The notes under the pieces are model-generated. The model ran no database searches, was not told the origin of the DNA, and worked only from the letters and a program-made list of their open reading frames with translations. Of a stretch of 33,154 nucleotides of DNA, positions 1-8,120 are shown one piece after another. Position 1 is the stretch's first letter. Each line of letters starts with the position of its first letter. Origin of the DNA: Sneathiellales bacterium (GTDB lineage: Bacteria; Pseudomonadota; Alphaproteobacteria; Sneathiellales; Sneathiellaceae); NCBI GenBank assembly GCA_022360775.1, contig JAKSCD010000201.1, positions 1 through 33,154 on the forward strand, in the 5' to 3' direction. The position numbers and the translations under genes were made by a program.

Positions 1-236
1 AGGATCAGAACATGGGGCAGGGGATTGGAATAGACGACACTGCTATCGCCTTCAATCAGGATCGGTGCTGTGCCCCCCTCGATTTTTCCGAGGGTAATAT
101 AGAAAAGAAAGACAGAAATCTGAAACAGGGACAAACCGATCATTTTCTTGATCAGATTGCTCCGGCTCATGACGGTATAGAGGCCAATCATCAATAAAAT
201 GACAAATACCCAGTAATTGAAGTGATCAAAAAACAT
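1..236 (-). CDS. mrpC: Mrp/Mnh cation:proton antiporter subunit C (NuoK-like), partial, runs off the left edge
   Basis: Reverse-strand translation from ATG at 236: MFFDHFNYWVFVILLMIGLYTVMSRSNLIKKMIGLSLFQISVFLFYITLGKIEGGTAPIL..., NuoK/MnhC-like, directly downstream of mrpB. Not in the ORF track because it is truncated. Confidence 0.88.
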   Translation of the reverse strand, partial: MFFDHFNYWVFVILLMIGLYTVMSRSNLIKKMIGLSLFQISVFLFYITLGKIEGGTAPILIEGDSSVVYSNPLPHVLI

Positions 237-247
237 ACATATTGCCC

Positions 248-1282
248 CTAGTTGATGTCCTTCCCACGTCCCTCGGCTCGTCCTGCAAAGCCATAGAAAA
301 TGGCAAGCATGGCGGCAGTGACAGTAATTCCAACGCCCAGCTCGACCAGCAGGATGCCCAAATGCTGACCCGCGACCGGATCAGATCTGAGGACATTGTA
401 ATCAAGGAAGTTCCCCCCGTTCATCATACTGACAACACCAACACCACCATAAAGCAACACACCTGCTGCAATCAGATACTCGACAACACGTTTGGAGATG
501 ATTTTCTTGGTGAGGTGCAGGCCGAAAATAAGTGAATAGAGTACAAAGCCCGCTGCGAGAATAACGCCCGCCTGGAAGCCGCCTCCGGGTCCGAAATCCC
601 CGTGAAACTGGACATAAAATGCGAAGAGCAAAATAAACGGGATCAGGAGCTTTGAAACCACATGGGGAACCAGATCATGAGGGCTTCCAAGCTTTTCAAG
701 TTGTTCTGCGGTTGCGGTCTCTGAGGTCTGCTCCCCATCCTGCTCTTCACGGCGGCGAAGCTGGCTCAGGATCAGGAGAACGCCGATACCTGCTGTAAAG
801 ATAACGGTAACCTCGCCGAATGTATCGAAACCGCGATAACTGGCCAAGACAGAAGTGACGATATTGGGAACATCTATTTCCTCGCCGCTTTTATTGACAT
901 ATCGATCGGTTACAGGACTGGTTTGAACCGGAGTGTCGGCAGCGCCGACGATGGGCATGCGGTCATCAAGGGTCGCATAAAACAGGATCCCGCCAACAGC
1001 CAGAGACAATAGAAGCGGCACAACCGTTCTTTTGGCACTTTCCTTTTCCTTTGAGCCGACCAGCGCAAGTGTCCCAAGATAAAGGACAGTACTGATCCCA
1101 GCGCCAACAGCGGCTTCCGTAAAGGCGACATCAACGGCATCCAGGGTCACAAATATAAGGGCCATGATGAAACTGACGGCGCCAAGCAGCATGGTTGCGA
1201 CAAACAGGTTGCGCACATAAAGAACGGCAAGCGCACCGGCAACAAGAAGGAACATCAGGAAAATATCGATAAACTCACTCAT
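248..1282 (-). CDS. mrpB: Mrp/Mnh antiporter subunit B with N-terminal MbhD (DUF4040)/MbhE-like region (MrpA C-terminal portion fused to MrpB)
   Basis: 344 aa. N-term 'LYVRNLFVATMLLGAVSFIMALIFVTLDAVDVAFTEAAVGAGISTVLYLGTL' is DUF4040-like. C-term 'LLIPFILLFAFYVQFHGDFGPGGGFQAGVILAAGFVLYSLIFG' is MnhB-like. Confidence 0.88.
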   Translation of the reverse strand: MSEFIDIFLMFLLVAGALAVLYVRNLFVATMLLGAVSFIMALIFVTLDAVDVAFTEAAVGAGISTVLYLGTLALVGSKEKESAKRTVVPLLLSLAVGGILFYATLDDRMPIVGAADTPVQTSPVTDRYVNKSGEEIDVPNIVTSVLASYRGFDTFGEVTVIFTAGIGVLLILSQLRRREEQDGEQTSETATAEQLEKLGSPHDLVPHVVSKLLIPFILLFAFYVQFHGDFGPGGGFQAGVILAAGFVLYSLIFGLHLTKKIISKRVVEYLIAAGVLLYGGVGVVSMMNGGNFLDYNVLRSDPVAGQHLGILLVELGVGITVTAAMLAIFYGFAGRAEGRGKDIN

Positions 1283-1632
1283 TATTTTCCTTCCTCCTTC
1301 CCGTCAGTATTTTCATCTGCATCGGTATAGCCATCAACCACAGGCTTCAGTCCCGCGACAAAAGAGGCCTGGGCAAGGGCATAGGTCGCTGTCGGGCTGG
1401 TGAAAAACAGAAATGCGACTATCATCATCAATTTTACCACGACCAGCCAGTCATCTGCCTGCAAGGCGAGACCACCAAAGATCAGAAAAGTTGCCAGCGT
1501 GTCAGCCATTCCACCCGCATGGATCCGTGTATAAAGATCCGGGAAACGGACCAGGCCAAAGCCGGTGATCAAAATGAAGAAGCACCCTCCCAGCATCAGC
1601 GCCCATGTCAGGATATCGAGAACAAGATCCAT
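1282..1632 (-). CDS. mrpG: Mrp/Mnh antiporter subunit G
   Basis: 116 aa 'GGCFFILITGFGLVRFPDLYTRIHAGGMADTLATFLIFGGL', the classic MnhG/PhaG motif; overlaps its neighbours. Confidence 0.92.
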   Translation of the reverse strand: MDLVLDILTWALMLGGCFFILITGFGLVRFPDLYTRIHAGGMADTLATFLIFGGLALQADDWLVVVKLMMIVAFLFFTSPTATYALAQASFVAGLKPVVDGYTDADENTDGKEEGK

Positions 1633-1925
1633 TATTGCTCTCCTTTGGGAGTGCCGGAAAGGCCGCCGCGCAGGGTACCGAATTTGAAGTATTTCAAGAC
1701 TGCCAACGTGCCGATAAAATTCATAAGGGCATAAACAAGGGCCAGATCGAGAAAGTCCGGGCGCCCGTTTAGAAATCCGACAACAGCAATCAGCAGGACA
1801 GTCTTGGTACCGATCGCGTTTACGGACAGGATCCGGTCATAGGCTGTTGGGCCTAATATTGCACGGCCAAGCGCCATGGCGACACTAACCAGAATGGCAA
1901 TCGCCGTTACAGCAAAAATACTCAT
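1632..1925 (-). CDS. mrpF: Mrp/Mnh antiporter subunit F
   Basis: 97 aa 'RAILGPTAYDRILSVNAIGTKTVLLIAVVGFLNGRPDFLDLALVYALMNFIGTLAVLKYF', MnhF-like. Confidence 0.92.
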   Translation of the reverse strand: MSIFAVTAIAILVSVAMALGRAILGPTAYDRILSVNAIGTKTVLLIAVVGFLNGRPDFLDLALVYALMNFIGTLAVLKYFKFGTLRGGLSGTPKGEQ

Positions 1926-2464
1926 CCTTCCCCCATTACTTTAGTTACTCGTTCATCCATTTCCCCGGATTTAACGCCGTCAGCGGTTTCCTTGGTCAGA
2001 GCATGAACAAGGACGGTATCCTCATGAAGATCTACTGTTACTGTGCCAGGGGTCAGAGTAATGGAATTTGCATAGACAACCTTGCCAAGGTCACTGGTCT
2101 GGGTGGCTTTTATTTTAAACATGCTTGGCTGCAAATATTGTTTTGGGAACAGAACACATTTTGCAACGTCAATATTGGATTTGACGATTTCCGCAAAAAG
2201 CCAGAACCAGTAGGCGAAGATTTGCGGGCTCAGATGCAACGGGAAACCTTCTTTATCCAGAACATCCATCCGCCTGGCAATGAGGGCAACAAGAAGGCAG
2301 GAAGCGGCACCAAACCCCAATATAAGAGTGTTGTCGTAGATGCCTGAAAGAAGAAGCCAGGCAATCACTAGGACAATGATCAGGCTAATTGTTCTCAAGA
2401 TAAGTTCCTTATCCCCTCCGGGCGCGCCCGGTCCATGACGTTTTTTGGCATCAGTGTATGCCAT
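1922..2464 (-). CDS. mrpE: Mrp/Mnh antiporter subunit E
   Basis: 180 aa; 'FAYWFWLFAEIVKSNIDVAKCVL...VVYANSITLTPGTVTVDLHEDTVLVHALTKE', MnhE-like. Confidence 0.92.
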   Translation of the reverse strand: MAYTDAKKRHGPGAPGGDKELILRTISLIIVLVIAWLLLSGIYDNTLILGFGAASCLLVALIARRMDVLDKEGFPLHLSPQIFAYWFWLFAEIVKSNIDVAKCVLFPKQYLQPSMFKIKATQTSDLGKVVYANSITLTPGTVTVDLHEDTVLVHALTKETADGVKSGEMDERVTKVMGEG

Positions 2465-2856
2465 GAGAAGCGTGTTGCTGCAAGATATAAGGGGATCGCA
2501 ATTTCACTATTCAAGATTAAGGGGAAAATCCCGGAAAATATAAAATGAGGATGTTTCAGATTCGAATCAAAGTGAGTTTATTTTTTAGATTCTTGTTTCA
2601 AAAATCACCAGATTCGACAAAAAGACTACGACTTTTACTTCTATTACGCTTGATTTATCTATTTCATAAATATAATACGTGTGTTACAAGTATTCATATT
2701 CTCGTATATAAATGCGAAAATTCAAACGTATACAAACAAACCACCAGTTTGGGACGAAATTAAGGTTAATCAATCGTTGAACTTTAGAGAAACGTCATGT
2801 TAGGTTAATTTCTCTGTGTGGGGGCATTTTGTATATATTTCGGGTGGGAGTAACCT

Positions 2857-3429
2857 ATGTCAGCTAAAGTTGAACCATTACGTAACGACCAAGAGTTTTC
2901 TACCCCTATTGAGCAGAAAGAAGAATCCTTTGAACTTAAAGGCCGCGTGAAGTGGTTTAACACGATAAAGGGTTTCGGATTTCTTACACCGGAAGATGAA
3001 CCCGGTGACATATTTCTCCACTTGTCTTGTCTAAGGGAGGCAGGACATGAATATGTGGCTGAAGGGGTGACAGTGAGTTGTGAGGTCGTCCGCAGGGCCA
3101 AGGGGCTGCAAGCCATTAAAATCCTGGATATTGATACGTCTACGGCAGTTCCATTTCAGCCTCGGCCACCAGAGCCTAATAATGTGGCAAAGCACCCGGC
3201 CATTCAGCCGCAAGGTGATTTTGTTGAAGCAGAAGTGAAATGGTTCGATCCAGTGAAAGGCTACGGCTTTATGACGAGGGGTGAAGGAACACAGGATATC
3301 TTCATTCACATGGAAACACTCCGCAGGGAAGGTGCATTGCCAATCCAGGCGGGACAGAAACTTCAAATTCGGCTGGGAGACAGCCCAAAAGGTCCGCAAG
3401 TCGCAGAAATCGACATTCAAAGACCTTGA
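2857..3429 (+). CDS. Cold-shock protein with two cold-shock domains
   Basis: 190 aa with two CSDs: 'GRVKWFNTIKGFGFLTPEDEPGDIFLH' and 'AEVKWFDPVKGYGFMTRGEGTQDIFIH' (RNP1/RNP2 motifs). SD 'GGGAG' before the ATG. Confidence 0.95.
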   Translation: MSAKVEPLRNDQEFSTPIEQKEESFELKGRVKWFNTIKGFGFLTPEDEPGDIFLHLSCLREAGHEYVAEGVTVSCEVVRRAKGLQAIKILDIDTSTAVPFQPRPPEPNNVAKHPAIQPQGDFVEAEVKWFDPVKGYGFMTRGEGTQDIFIHMETLRREGALPIQAGQKLQIRLGDSPKGPQVAEIDIQRP

Positions 3430-3508
3430 GCTAAAGTGGATAAGCAAGTCTGATAGGGTACTAGACTTAATCGGGAGAATACCAAACTTGGTATAGACGG
3501 GTGCGCAA

Positions 3509-3542
3509 AAGGGGCCTCAGGTTGCAAGACCGAGGCCCCTTA
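3509..3542. terminator. Rho-independent (probably bidirectional) terminator between csp and thiY
   Basis: GC-rich inverted repeat AAGGGGCCTC...GAGGCCCCTT flanked by A- and T-rich runs, between convergent genes. Confidence 0.85.
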
Positions 3543-3552
3543 TCTTTTGGGG

Positions 3553-4491
3553 TTATTTTATCTCTATCGCGTATTTATCGACTGCTTCCACTTTTTTGAT
3601 CAGTCCGGATTTCTTCAGGAAATCAGCAAAGCGCGCATATCTGTTTGTATCCAGTGCCGCTGGTCGCAAGGCAAAGCGCGGAAGGGTGTCGCGCCAGGCA
3701 CGGCGGTTTAACTCGTCATCCAGATCCTTGTGATTTTTGATGAACAGCTTCCATGCATCTCCAGGATGATTGATGATATATTGCGTTGCTTCTTCGAGGC
3801 TTGCCAGGAAAGGCTTAAAACGCTTGTCGTCAAGATTTGCTGTATTGGCGACAATGATCAACTCGTCATATGCAGGTACGCCTTCTTCTTCAGGATAGAA
3901 GGCTTTACCGGAATGCCCTTCGATATCCATCTGGTTCAGTTCAAAATTCCTGAAGGCGCCAATGACCGCATCGACCTTGCCGGCGAGCAAAGATGGGGAC
4001 AGGCTGAAATTCACGTTAATCAGTTCGATATCCTTAAGAGACAGCCCGTGCTTGCTCAGCATGGCGCTGAGCAGTGCGTCCTCAAATCCACCAACGGAGA
4101 AACCGATTTTCTTTCCTTTAAGGTCGGCAAGGCTCTGGATCGGTCCATCTTTCAGAACGACCAGACTGTTCAATGGGGTGGCGACCAGTGTTCCAATACG
4201 CTTGAGCGGCAAGCCTTCAGAAACCTGCACATGAAGCTGAGGCTGATAGGAAATGGCAAGCGGCGCCTTTCCGGCAGCTACCAGCTTGGGAGGATCATTC
4301 GGGTCTGCTGGTGCTATGAGTTCAACATCCAGGCCGTTCTTTTTGAATATCCCTTTTTCCTTTGCGACAATAAGCGGAGCATGATCAGGATTGACAAACC
4401 AGTCCAGCAGAACTGTCAGTTTTTCATCTGCAGCTGCCAGTTTTAGCGGCAAAAGAAAGGCCAGGAAAATGGCCATAAATTTAAGTTTCAT
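3553..4491 (-). CDS. thiY: ABC transporter substrate-binding protein, NMT1/THI5 (ThiY-like) family
   Basis: 312 aa with signal peptide; 'KLTVLLDWFVNPDHAPLIVAKEKGIFKKNGLDVELIAPADPNDPPKLVAAGKAPLAISYQPQ' is typical THI5/NMT1; operon with a TPP riboswitch. Confidence 0.9.
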   Translation of the reverse strand: MKLKFMAIFLAFLLPLKLAAADEKLTVLLDWFVNPDHAPLIVAKEKGIFKKNGLDVELIAPADPNDPPKLVAAGKAPLAISYQPQLHVQVSEGLPLKRIGTLVATPLNSLVVLKDGPIQSLADLKGKKIGFSVGGFEDALLSAMLSKHGLSLKDIELINVNFSLSPSLLAGKVDAVIGAFRNFELNQMDIEGHSGKAFYPEEEGVPAYDELIIVANTANLDDKRFKPFLASLEEATQYIINHPGDAWKLFIKNHKDLDDELNRRAWRDTLPRFALRPAALDTNRYARFADFLKKSGLIKKVEAVDKYAIEIK

Positions 4492-4513
4492 TGAAAAACT
4501 CCATTATAAGGGA

Positions 4514-5284
4514 TCACATCAAATTTTGATCGGTTTGCCAGTTAATGGCTTTGCGCAGACAAAAATCCATCAGGTAATAGAGGCTGACTGCCATAAGCGT
4601 GAGGATCAACAGAGCGGCAAACATCAAGTCAGTCTGCATGCGTCCGTTTGCATGAAGCATCAGATATCCAAGCCCTGATGAAGAACCAACCCATTCTCCG
4701 ACCACAGCGCCAATGGGAGCCACGGCAGTGGCCACCCGAATACCTGAGGCAAGGGATGGGAGGGCGAACGGAATACGGATATAGCGATACTGGCGAATTT
4801 GGTTAGAAATCCTGCTGGTCGATCCTGCCTGAATTACAGCGGCCATATCTCTCCACGCAGTGGGCGTTCTGTTAAGACCGTCAGAGAAACCAACAGTGAC
4901 GGGGAAATAAATAATCAATGTTGCCATCACCACCTTTGAGGTGATGCCATAATCAAACCAAAGCACAAGCAAGGGTGCGATCGCAAAAACCGGCAGGGCC
5001 TGGCTGGCGATTAAAAGAGGCATAACCCATTGACGAACCGGCTGATACATTGAAATCAGTAAAGCCGATATTATACCGCCGATAATCCCGAAAAACAGGC
5101 CCAGACCGATTTCAAGAGCTGTTGTCAGGCTATGTTGAAACAGGATGTCATATCGTTCTGAAAAGCTGATCAGAACATCCTGAGGGGAGGGCAGAATAAA
5201 TTTTGGTAAATCATTGATTTTTGCAATGACAGCCCAAAGGGCAATTAACCCGATAAAGGTTGTCATTATTCTGATGAGACGCAT
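4514..5284 (-). CDS. thiX: ABC transporter permease (ThiX-like)
   Basis: 256 aa BPD permease; 'PLLIASQALPVFAIAPLLVLWFDYGITSKVVMATLIIYFPVTVGFSDGL', SsuC/ThiX-like; between ATPase and SBP genes. Confidence 0.88.
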   Translation of the reverse strand: MRLIRIMTTFIGLIALWAVIAKINDLPKFILPSPQDVLISFSERYDILFQHSLTTALEIGLGLFFGIIGGIISALLISMYQPVRQWVMPLLIASQALPVFAIAPLLVLWFDYGITSKVVMATLIIYFPVTVGFSDGLNRTPTAWRDMAAVIQAGSTSRISNQIRQYRYIRIPFALPSLASGIRVATAVAPIGAVVGEWVGSSSGLGYLMLHANGRMQTDLMFAALLILTLMAVSLYYLMDFCLRKAINWQTDQNLM

Positions 5285-6111
5285 TACCAGTCTTCCTCGG
5301 TCAGGCCAAGCTCGTAAAGAATACGATCAATCGCCGCTTGGTACTGGGCTTCGGTCGCCTGCCTCGGAGGCTGATTGTGGGGCGAAATCGGATCGGATAA
5401 ATTCACAGGTCTGTCCCTCATGATATAAATCCTGTGTGCCACACGAAGCGCTTCCAATGGATCATGAGTGATCATCAGGACAGTCCGGTTCTTCATCATG
5501 GAAACAAACCGTTGTTGCAACCGGTACCGTGTGATTGCATCAAGTGCGGAAAAAGGCTCGTCTACAAGAACAATTGGATGTTCCCCCATGAGAGTGCGGG
5601 CGAGAGCGATACGCTGTCGCATGCCGCCAGAGAGCTTGTCTGGGCGATCATACCGGTATTCCTGAAGGTCCAGATCCTGAAGGAAGCTCTCCGCCTTTTC
5701 ATAGGCAGCTTTTTCGCCCTTTAACTTATCTCCGATAACAATATTCTCGATTACAGAGGCCCAGGGCAGCAAGAGATCGCGCTGATCCATATAGGCAAGT
5801 CTGTCTTGTACCGGCTTGCCATCTGTCGCGTTTATTGCGCTTCCTTCAGCAAGGGGAATGAAACCGGCAATCGTTTTCAGGATTGTTGTTTTGCCAACAC
5901 CGCTTGGCCCCAGAATACAGGTAGTCTTTCCTGCCGGAAGATCGAGTTCAAAATCAGAGAATAACGTGCGTTTTCCAAAGGCAAACTGTGACAGGGAAAT
6001 ATGTAGCCCAGGCGCTTTTTCCTCACCCAAAAGGGTTCCATTCGGAAAGGCCCTATATATATTCAGATCGTCTTCTTCGGTAGAAGAGGGAGATGTATCG
6101 TCAACAACCAT
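5284..6111 (-). CDS. thiZ: ABC transporter ATP-binding protein (ThiZ-like)
   Basis: 275 aa with Walker A 'GPSGVGKTT', signature 'LSGGMRQRIALARTL', Walker B 'IVLVDEPFSALD'. Start codon lies immediately after the TPP riboswitch. Confidence 0.9.
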   Translation of the reverse strand: MVVDDTSPSSTEEDDLNIYRAFPNGTLLGEEKAPGLHISLSQFAFGKRTLFSDFELDLPAGKTTCILGPSGVGKTTILKTIAGFIPLAEGSAINATDGKPVQDRLAYMDQRDLLLPWASVIENIVIGDKLKGEKAAYEKAESFLQDLDLQEYRYDRPDKLSGGMRQRIALARTLMGEHPIVLVDEPFSALDAITRYRLQQRFVSMMKNRTVLMITHDPLEALRVAHRIYIMRDRPVNLSDPISPHNQPPRQATEAQYQAAIDRILYELGLTEEDW

Positions 6112-6114
6112 TTA

Positions 6115-6198
6115 CTCGTTCCTACGCAGGTTCTAGCCTGATCAGGTAACGGGGTCGTTCCGATATGGAACCTCTCAGCACTTCCGGCTCCCCCCGAG
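6115..6198 (-). promoter_or_regulatory. TPP riboswitch (THI element) upstream of thiZXY
   Basis: Minus strand: CTCGGGGGGAGCCGGAAGTGCTGAGAGGTTCCATATCGGAACGACCCCGTTACCTGATCAGGCTAGAACCTGCGTAGGAACGAG. Contains conserved CTGAGA, ACCTGATC and GCGTAGG(A) cores; closing stem CTCG/CGAG. Confidence 0.93.
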
Positions 6199-6206
6199 GC
6201 GGGTTC

Positions 6207-6234
6207 ACTATAGGGAAATTTAGGCGTATGGCAA
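6207..6234 (-). promoter_or_regulatory. Putative sigma70-type promoter for the thiZXY operon
   Basis: Minus strand: TTGCCA (-35, 6229-6234), 16-bp spacer, TATAGT (-10, 6207-6212); predicted start about 6200, just upstream of the riboswitch. Confidence 0.6.
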
Positions 6235-6686
6235 AGAAGAATAATTCAGCGAGATTTTCAGTTTTTTTGCTGATTTTTGTCATAGGGGTTTTTGCGGAAA
6301 ATATCTCTCATGCTGAGCAGCTCATTATTAAAACAGCAGGACGGGAGATAGCTATTGATATTGAACTTGCAGATACCGAGGAAGAACGGAGCCGTGGTTT
6401 GATGAACAGAGACCAACTGGCCGATACATCCGGTATGTTGTTTGATTTCAAGCGCCATGCGCCGGTTGCCATGTGGATGAAGAATACGAGAATTCCATTG
6501 GATATGATTTTTACCAATCACCTCGGCGAAATTTTATTTATTCATGAAAATGCGGAACCTTTTGATCTAACAATCATTCAGCCTCCCATGCCTATCTATG
6601 CGGTTCTGGAGGTGAATGCCGGATTTGTCAAAAAACAGAAGGTGCAAATAGGTGATCGACTGGTTTACACTTTGTTCGATCGATAG
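6228..6686 (+). CDS. DUF192 family protein, secreted or membrane-anchored
   Basis: 'MAKKNNSARFSVFLLIFVIGVFAENISHAEQ' signal peptide, then 'LADTEEERSRGLMNRDQLADTSGMLFDFKRHAPVAMWMKNTRIPLDMIF', DUF192. The ORF-track start at 6165 would lie inside the riboswitch; ATG at 6228 is preferred. Confidence 0.88.
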   Translation: MAKKNNSARFSVFLLIFVIGVFAENISHAEQLIIKTAGREIAIDIELADTEEERSRGLMNRDQLADTSGMLFDFKRHAPVAMWMKNTRIPLDMIFTNHLGEILFIHENAEPFDLTIIQPPMPIYAVLEVNAGFVKKQKVQIGDRLVYTLFDR

Positions 6687-6721
6687 ATCGATGAGATGAG
6701 TAATGGGGACGACCAACAAGA

Positions 6722-7144
6722 ATGAAAAACAAAAAAGAATTTTCCCTGCCTGAAGGATTTTCTGAAGTTACAGGATTTGCAGCCTTTGCGACACGTAATG
6801 GCCCGTATTTTGAGAAAGTTGTCGACGAGAGTAAGGTGATCCGCGCCTTTAGATCGGATCGGCGCCATTTAAATGGCGTACAATATGTTCATGGTGGAAT
6901 GCTGATGAGTTTTATGGATTCAGCCCTTGCCAGAACAGTGCAGCATAATACCGGCAAGAGATGTGTTACTATTAAAATGAATTCCGAATTTCTCGCTCCC
7001 GTTCGGGAGGGAGACTGGATAGAGGCGCATTGTGAACTTGTAAGAGATACCCGGTCCATTGCCTTTGTCCGGGGAATATTGAAGGTTGGGCGCCGAAATG
7101 TCTTTAAAGCGGATGCATTGTTTCACTATATCAAGAAAAACTGA
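6722..7144 (+). CDS. PaaI-like hotdog-fold thioesterase
   Basis: 140 aa; '[26 protein letters not shown]...[36 protein letters not shown]'. Confidence 0.85.
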   Translation: MKNKKEFSLPEGFSEVTGFAAFATRNGPYFEKVVDESKVIRAFRSDRRHLNGVQYVHGGMLMSFMDSALARTVQHNTGKRCVTIKMNSEFLAPVREGDWIEAHCELVRDTRSIAFVRGILKVGRRNVFKADALFHYIKKN

Positions 7145-7231
7145 TCCTGTTTTTTTGCAAAAAAATGAAAAAAATTGAAACAAGCTCTTGCAGGCATGGT
7201 TCCAATGGTGTAGATCATCGCCACCGACGAA

Positions 7232-7308
7232 CGGGGCATAGCACAGCCTGGTAGTGCGCTCGCTTTGGGAGCGAGAGGTCGCAAGTTCGAATCTTGCTGC
7301 CCCGACCA
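7232..7308 (+). tRNA. tRNA-Pro(TGG)
   Basis: CGGGGCATAGCACAGCCTGGTAGTGCGCTCGCTTTGGGAGCGAGAGGTCGCAAGTTCGAATCTTGCTGCCCCGACCA; anticodon stem CTCGC/GCGAG with loop TTTGGGA; encoded CCA. Confidence 0.97.
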
Positions 7309-7310
7309 AC

Positions 7311-7350
7311 AAAAAGCCTTTCAAGATCAAAATCTTGAAAGGCTTTTTTG
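7311..7350 (+). terminator. Rho-independent terminator after tRNA-Pro
   Basis: AAAAAGCCTTTCAAGAT CAAA ATCTTGAAAGGCTTTTTT, a long perfect stem followed by a T tract. Confidence 0.93.
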
Positions 7351-7511
7351 ATTCTCTAACTGGAAGCGCGGGATGTTTTTATGAACCTGACACAGCTCTT
7401 TCATAAAGACATTTTAGAAGGTTTATATCTCCGGGCTGGAAAAACCGTCTTTTATTTGTCGCTTTTTCACAATAAATTAGGGCATACACCCTGTTTGCAG
7501 TGGGAGGCATT

Positions 7512-8114
7512 ATGAAGGGTACGAAAAAAAAGGTCCTCGCAAGTGCGTTTGTCGGGCTTGGATTAGCGATATCTAGTTCAGCCGCATGGGCAGGTTCCAT
7601 CACCGGATTGAAACCGGCAAGTCCGCAACCCGCGGCAGACGCGTTAAAACCAGGTTTGGCTGTTCAATATTATGGCGCAAAATTCAACAGTATTCGTCAG
7701 CTTGTTGAATGGATGGATTATGAAAAGGGCAAGGCTGGAAAACCGATCCCGATGCTGAATTACCAGGTAGGGCAGGGAAATGTCCTCACCTCTACAACAA
7801 CAGATCTTATTGGTGCGGATATAACCGGCTTTATCAATTTCGAAAGGTCTGGAAATTACACTGTCATGGTACATTCCAATGATGGCGTACGTCTTACCAT
7901 TGGAGATAAGCTGGTCCATGAGGATCCTGAAGTTCATGCGGATCGATTTTCTGATGAAATAACGCTTGAGATTTCAGAGCCAGGCTGGTATCCGGTGCGT
8001 GTTCTTTATTTCGAAAAGAAAAACACGGCGACACTGGAACTTTACTGGGACCCTCCAGGGCCTGAGGAAATTGATCTTGTGCCGGCGAAAGCGTTCGCAC
8101 ATATCGGGAAATGA
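7512..8114 (+). CDS. Secreted PA14-domain protein
   Basis: Signal peptide 'MKGTKKKVLASAFVGLGLAISSSAAWAG'; PA14-like 'GADITGFINFERSGNYTVMVHSNDGVRLTIGDKLVHEDPEVHADRFSDEITLEISEPGWYPVRVLYFEKKNTATLELYWDPPG'. ATG at 7512 follows SD GGGAGG (the track start at 7500 is a GTG). Confidence 0.85.
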   Translation: MKGTKKKVLASAFVGLGLAISSSAAWAGSITGLKPASPQPAADALKPGLAVQYYGAKFNSIRQLVEWMDYEKGKAGKPIPMLNYQVGQGNVLTSTTTDLIGADITGFINFERSGNYTVMVHSNDGVRLTIGDKLVHEDPEVHADRFSDEITLEISEPGWYPVRVLYFEKKNTATLELYWDPPGPEEIDLVPAKAFAHIGK

Positions 8115-8120
8115 TGTGAC

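Noticed and set aside
12-535. Plus-strand ORFs 12..197 and 242..535
   Set aside because: Antisense shadows of mrpC and mrpB; no recognisable protein features.
2558-2572. GATTCGAATC perfect 10-bp palindrome upstream of csp
   Set aside because: Too short and in AT-rich sequence where such palindromes occur by chance; no second copy noticed.
3730-4446. Plus-strand 238-aa ORF
   Set aside because: Antisense to thiY, which has a signal peptide and clear NMT1/THI5 similarity.
6165-6227. N-terminal extension of the DUF192 ORF (MEPLSTSGSPRGGFTIGKFRR)
   Set aside because: It would be encoded by the antisense of the TPP riboswitch and promoter; the signal peptide begins naturally at ATG 6228.
6920-7330. 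Minus-strand 136-aa ORF with '[26 protein letters not shown]'
   Set aside because: This is the well-known spurious translation antisense to tRNA-Pro; it also runs antisense through the thioesterase gene.
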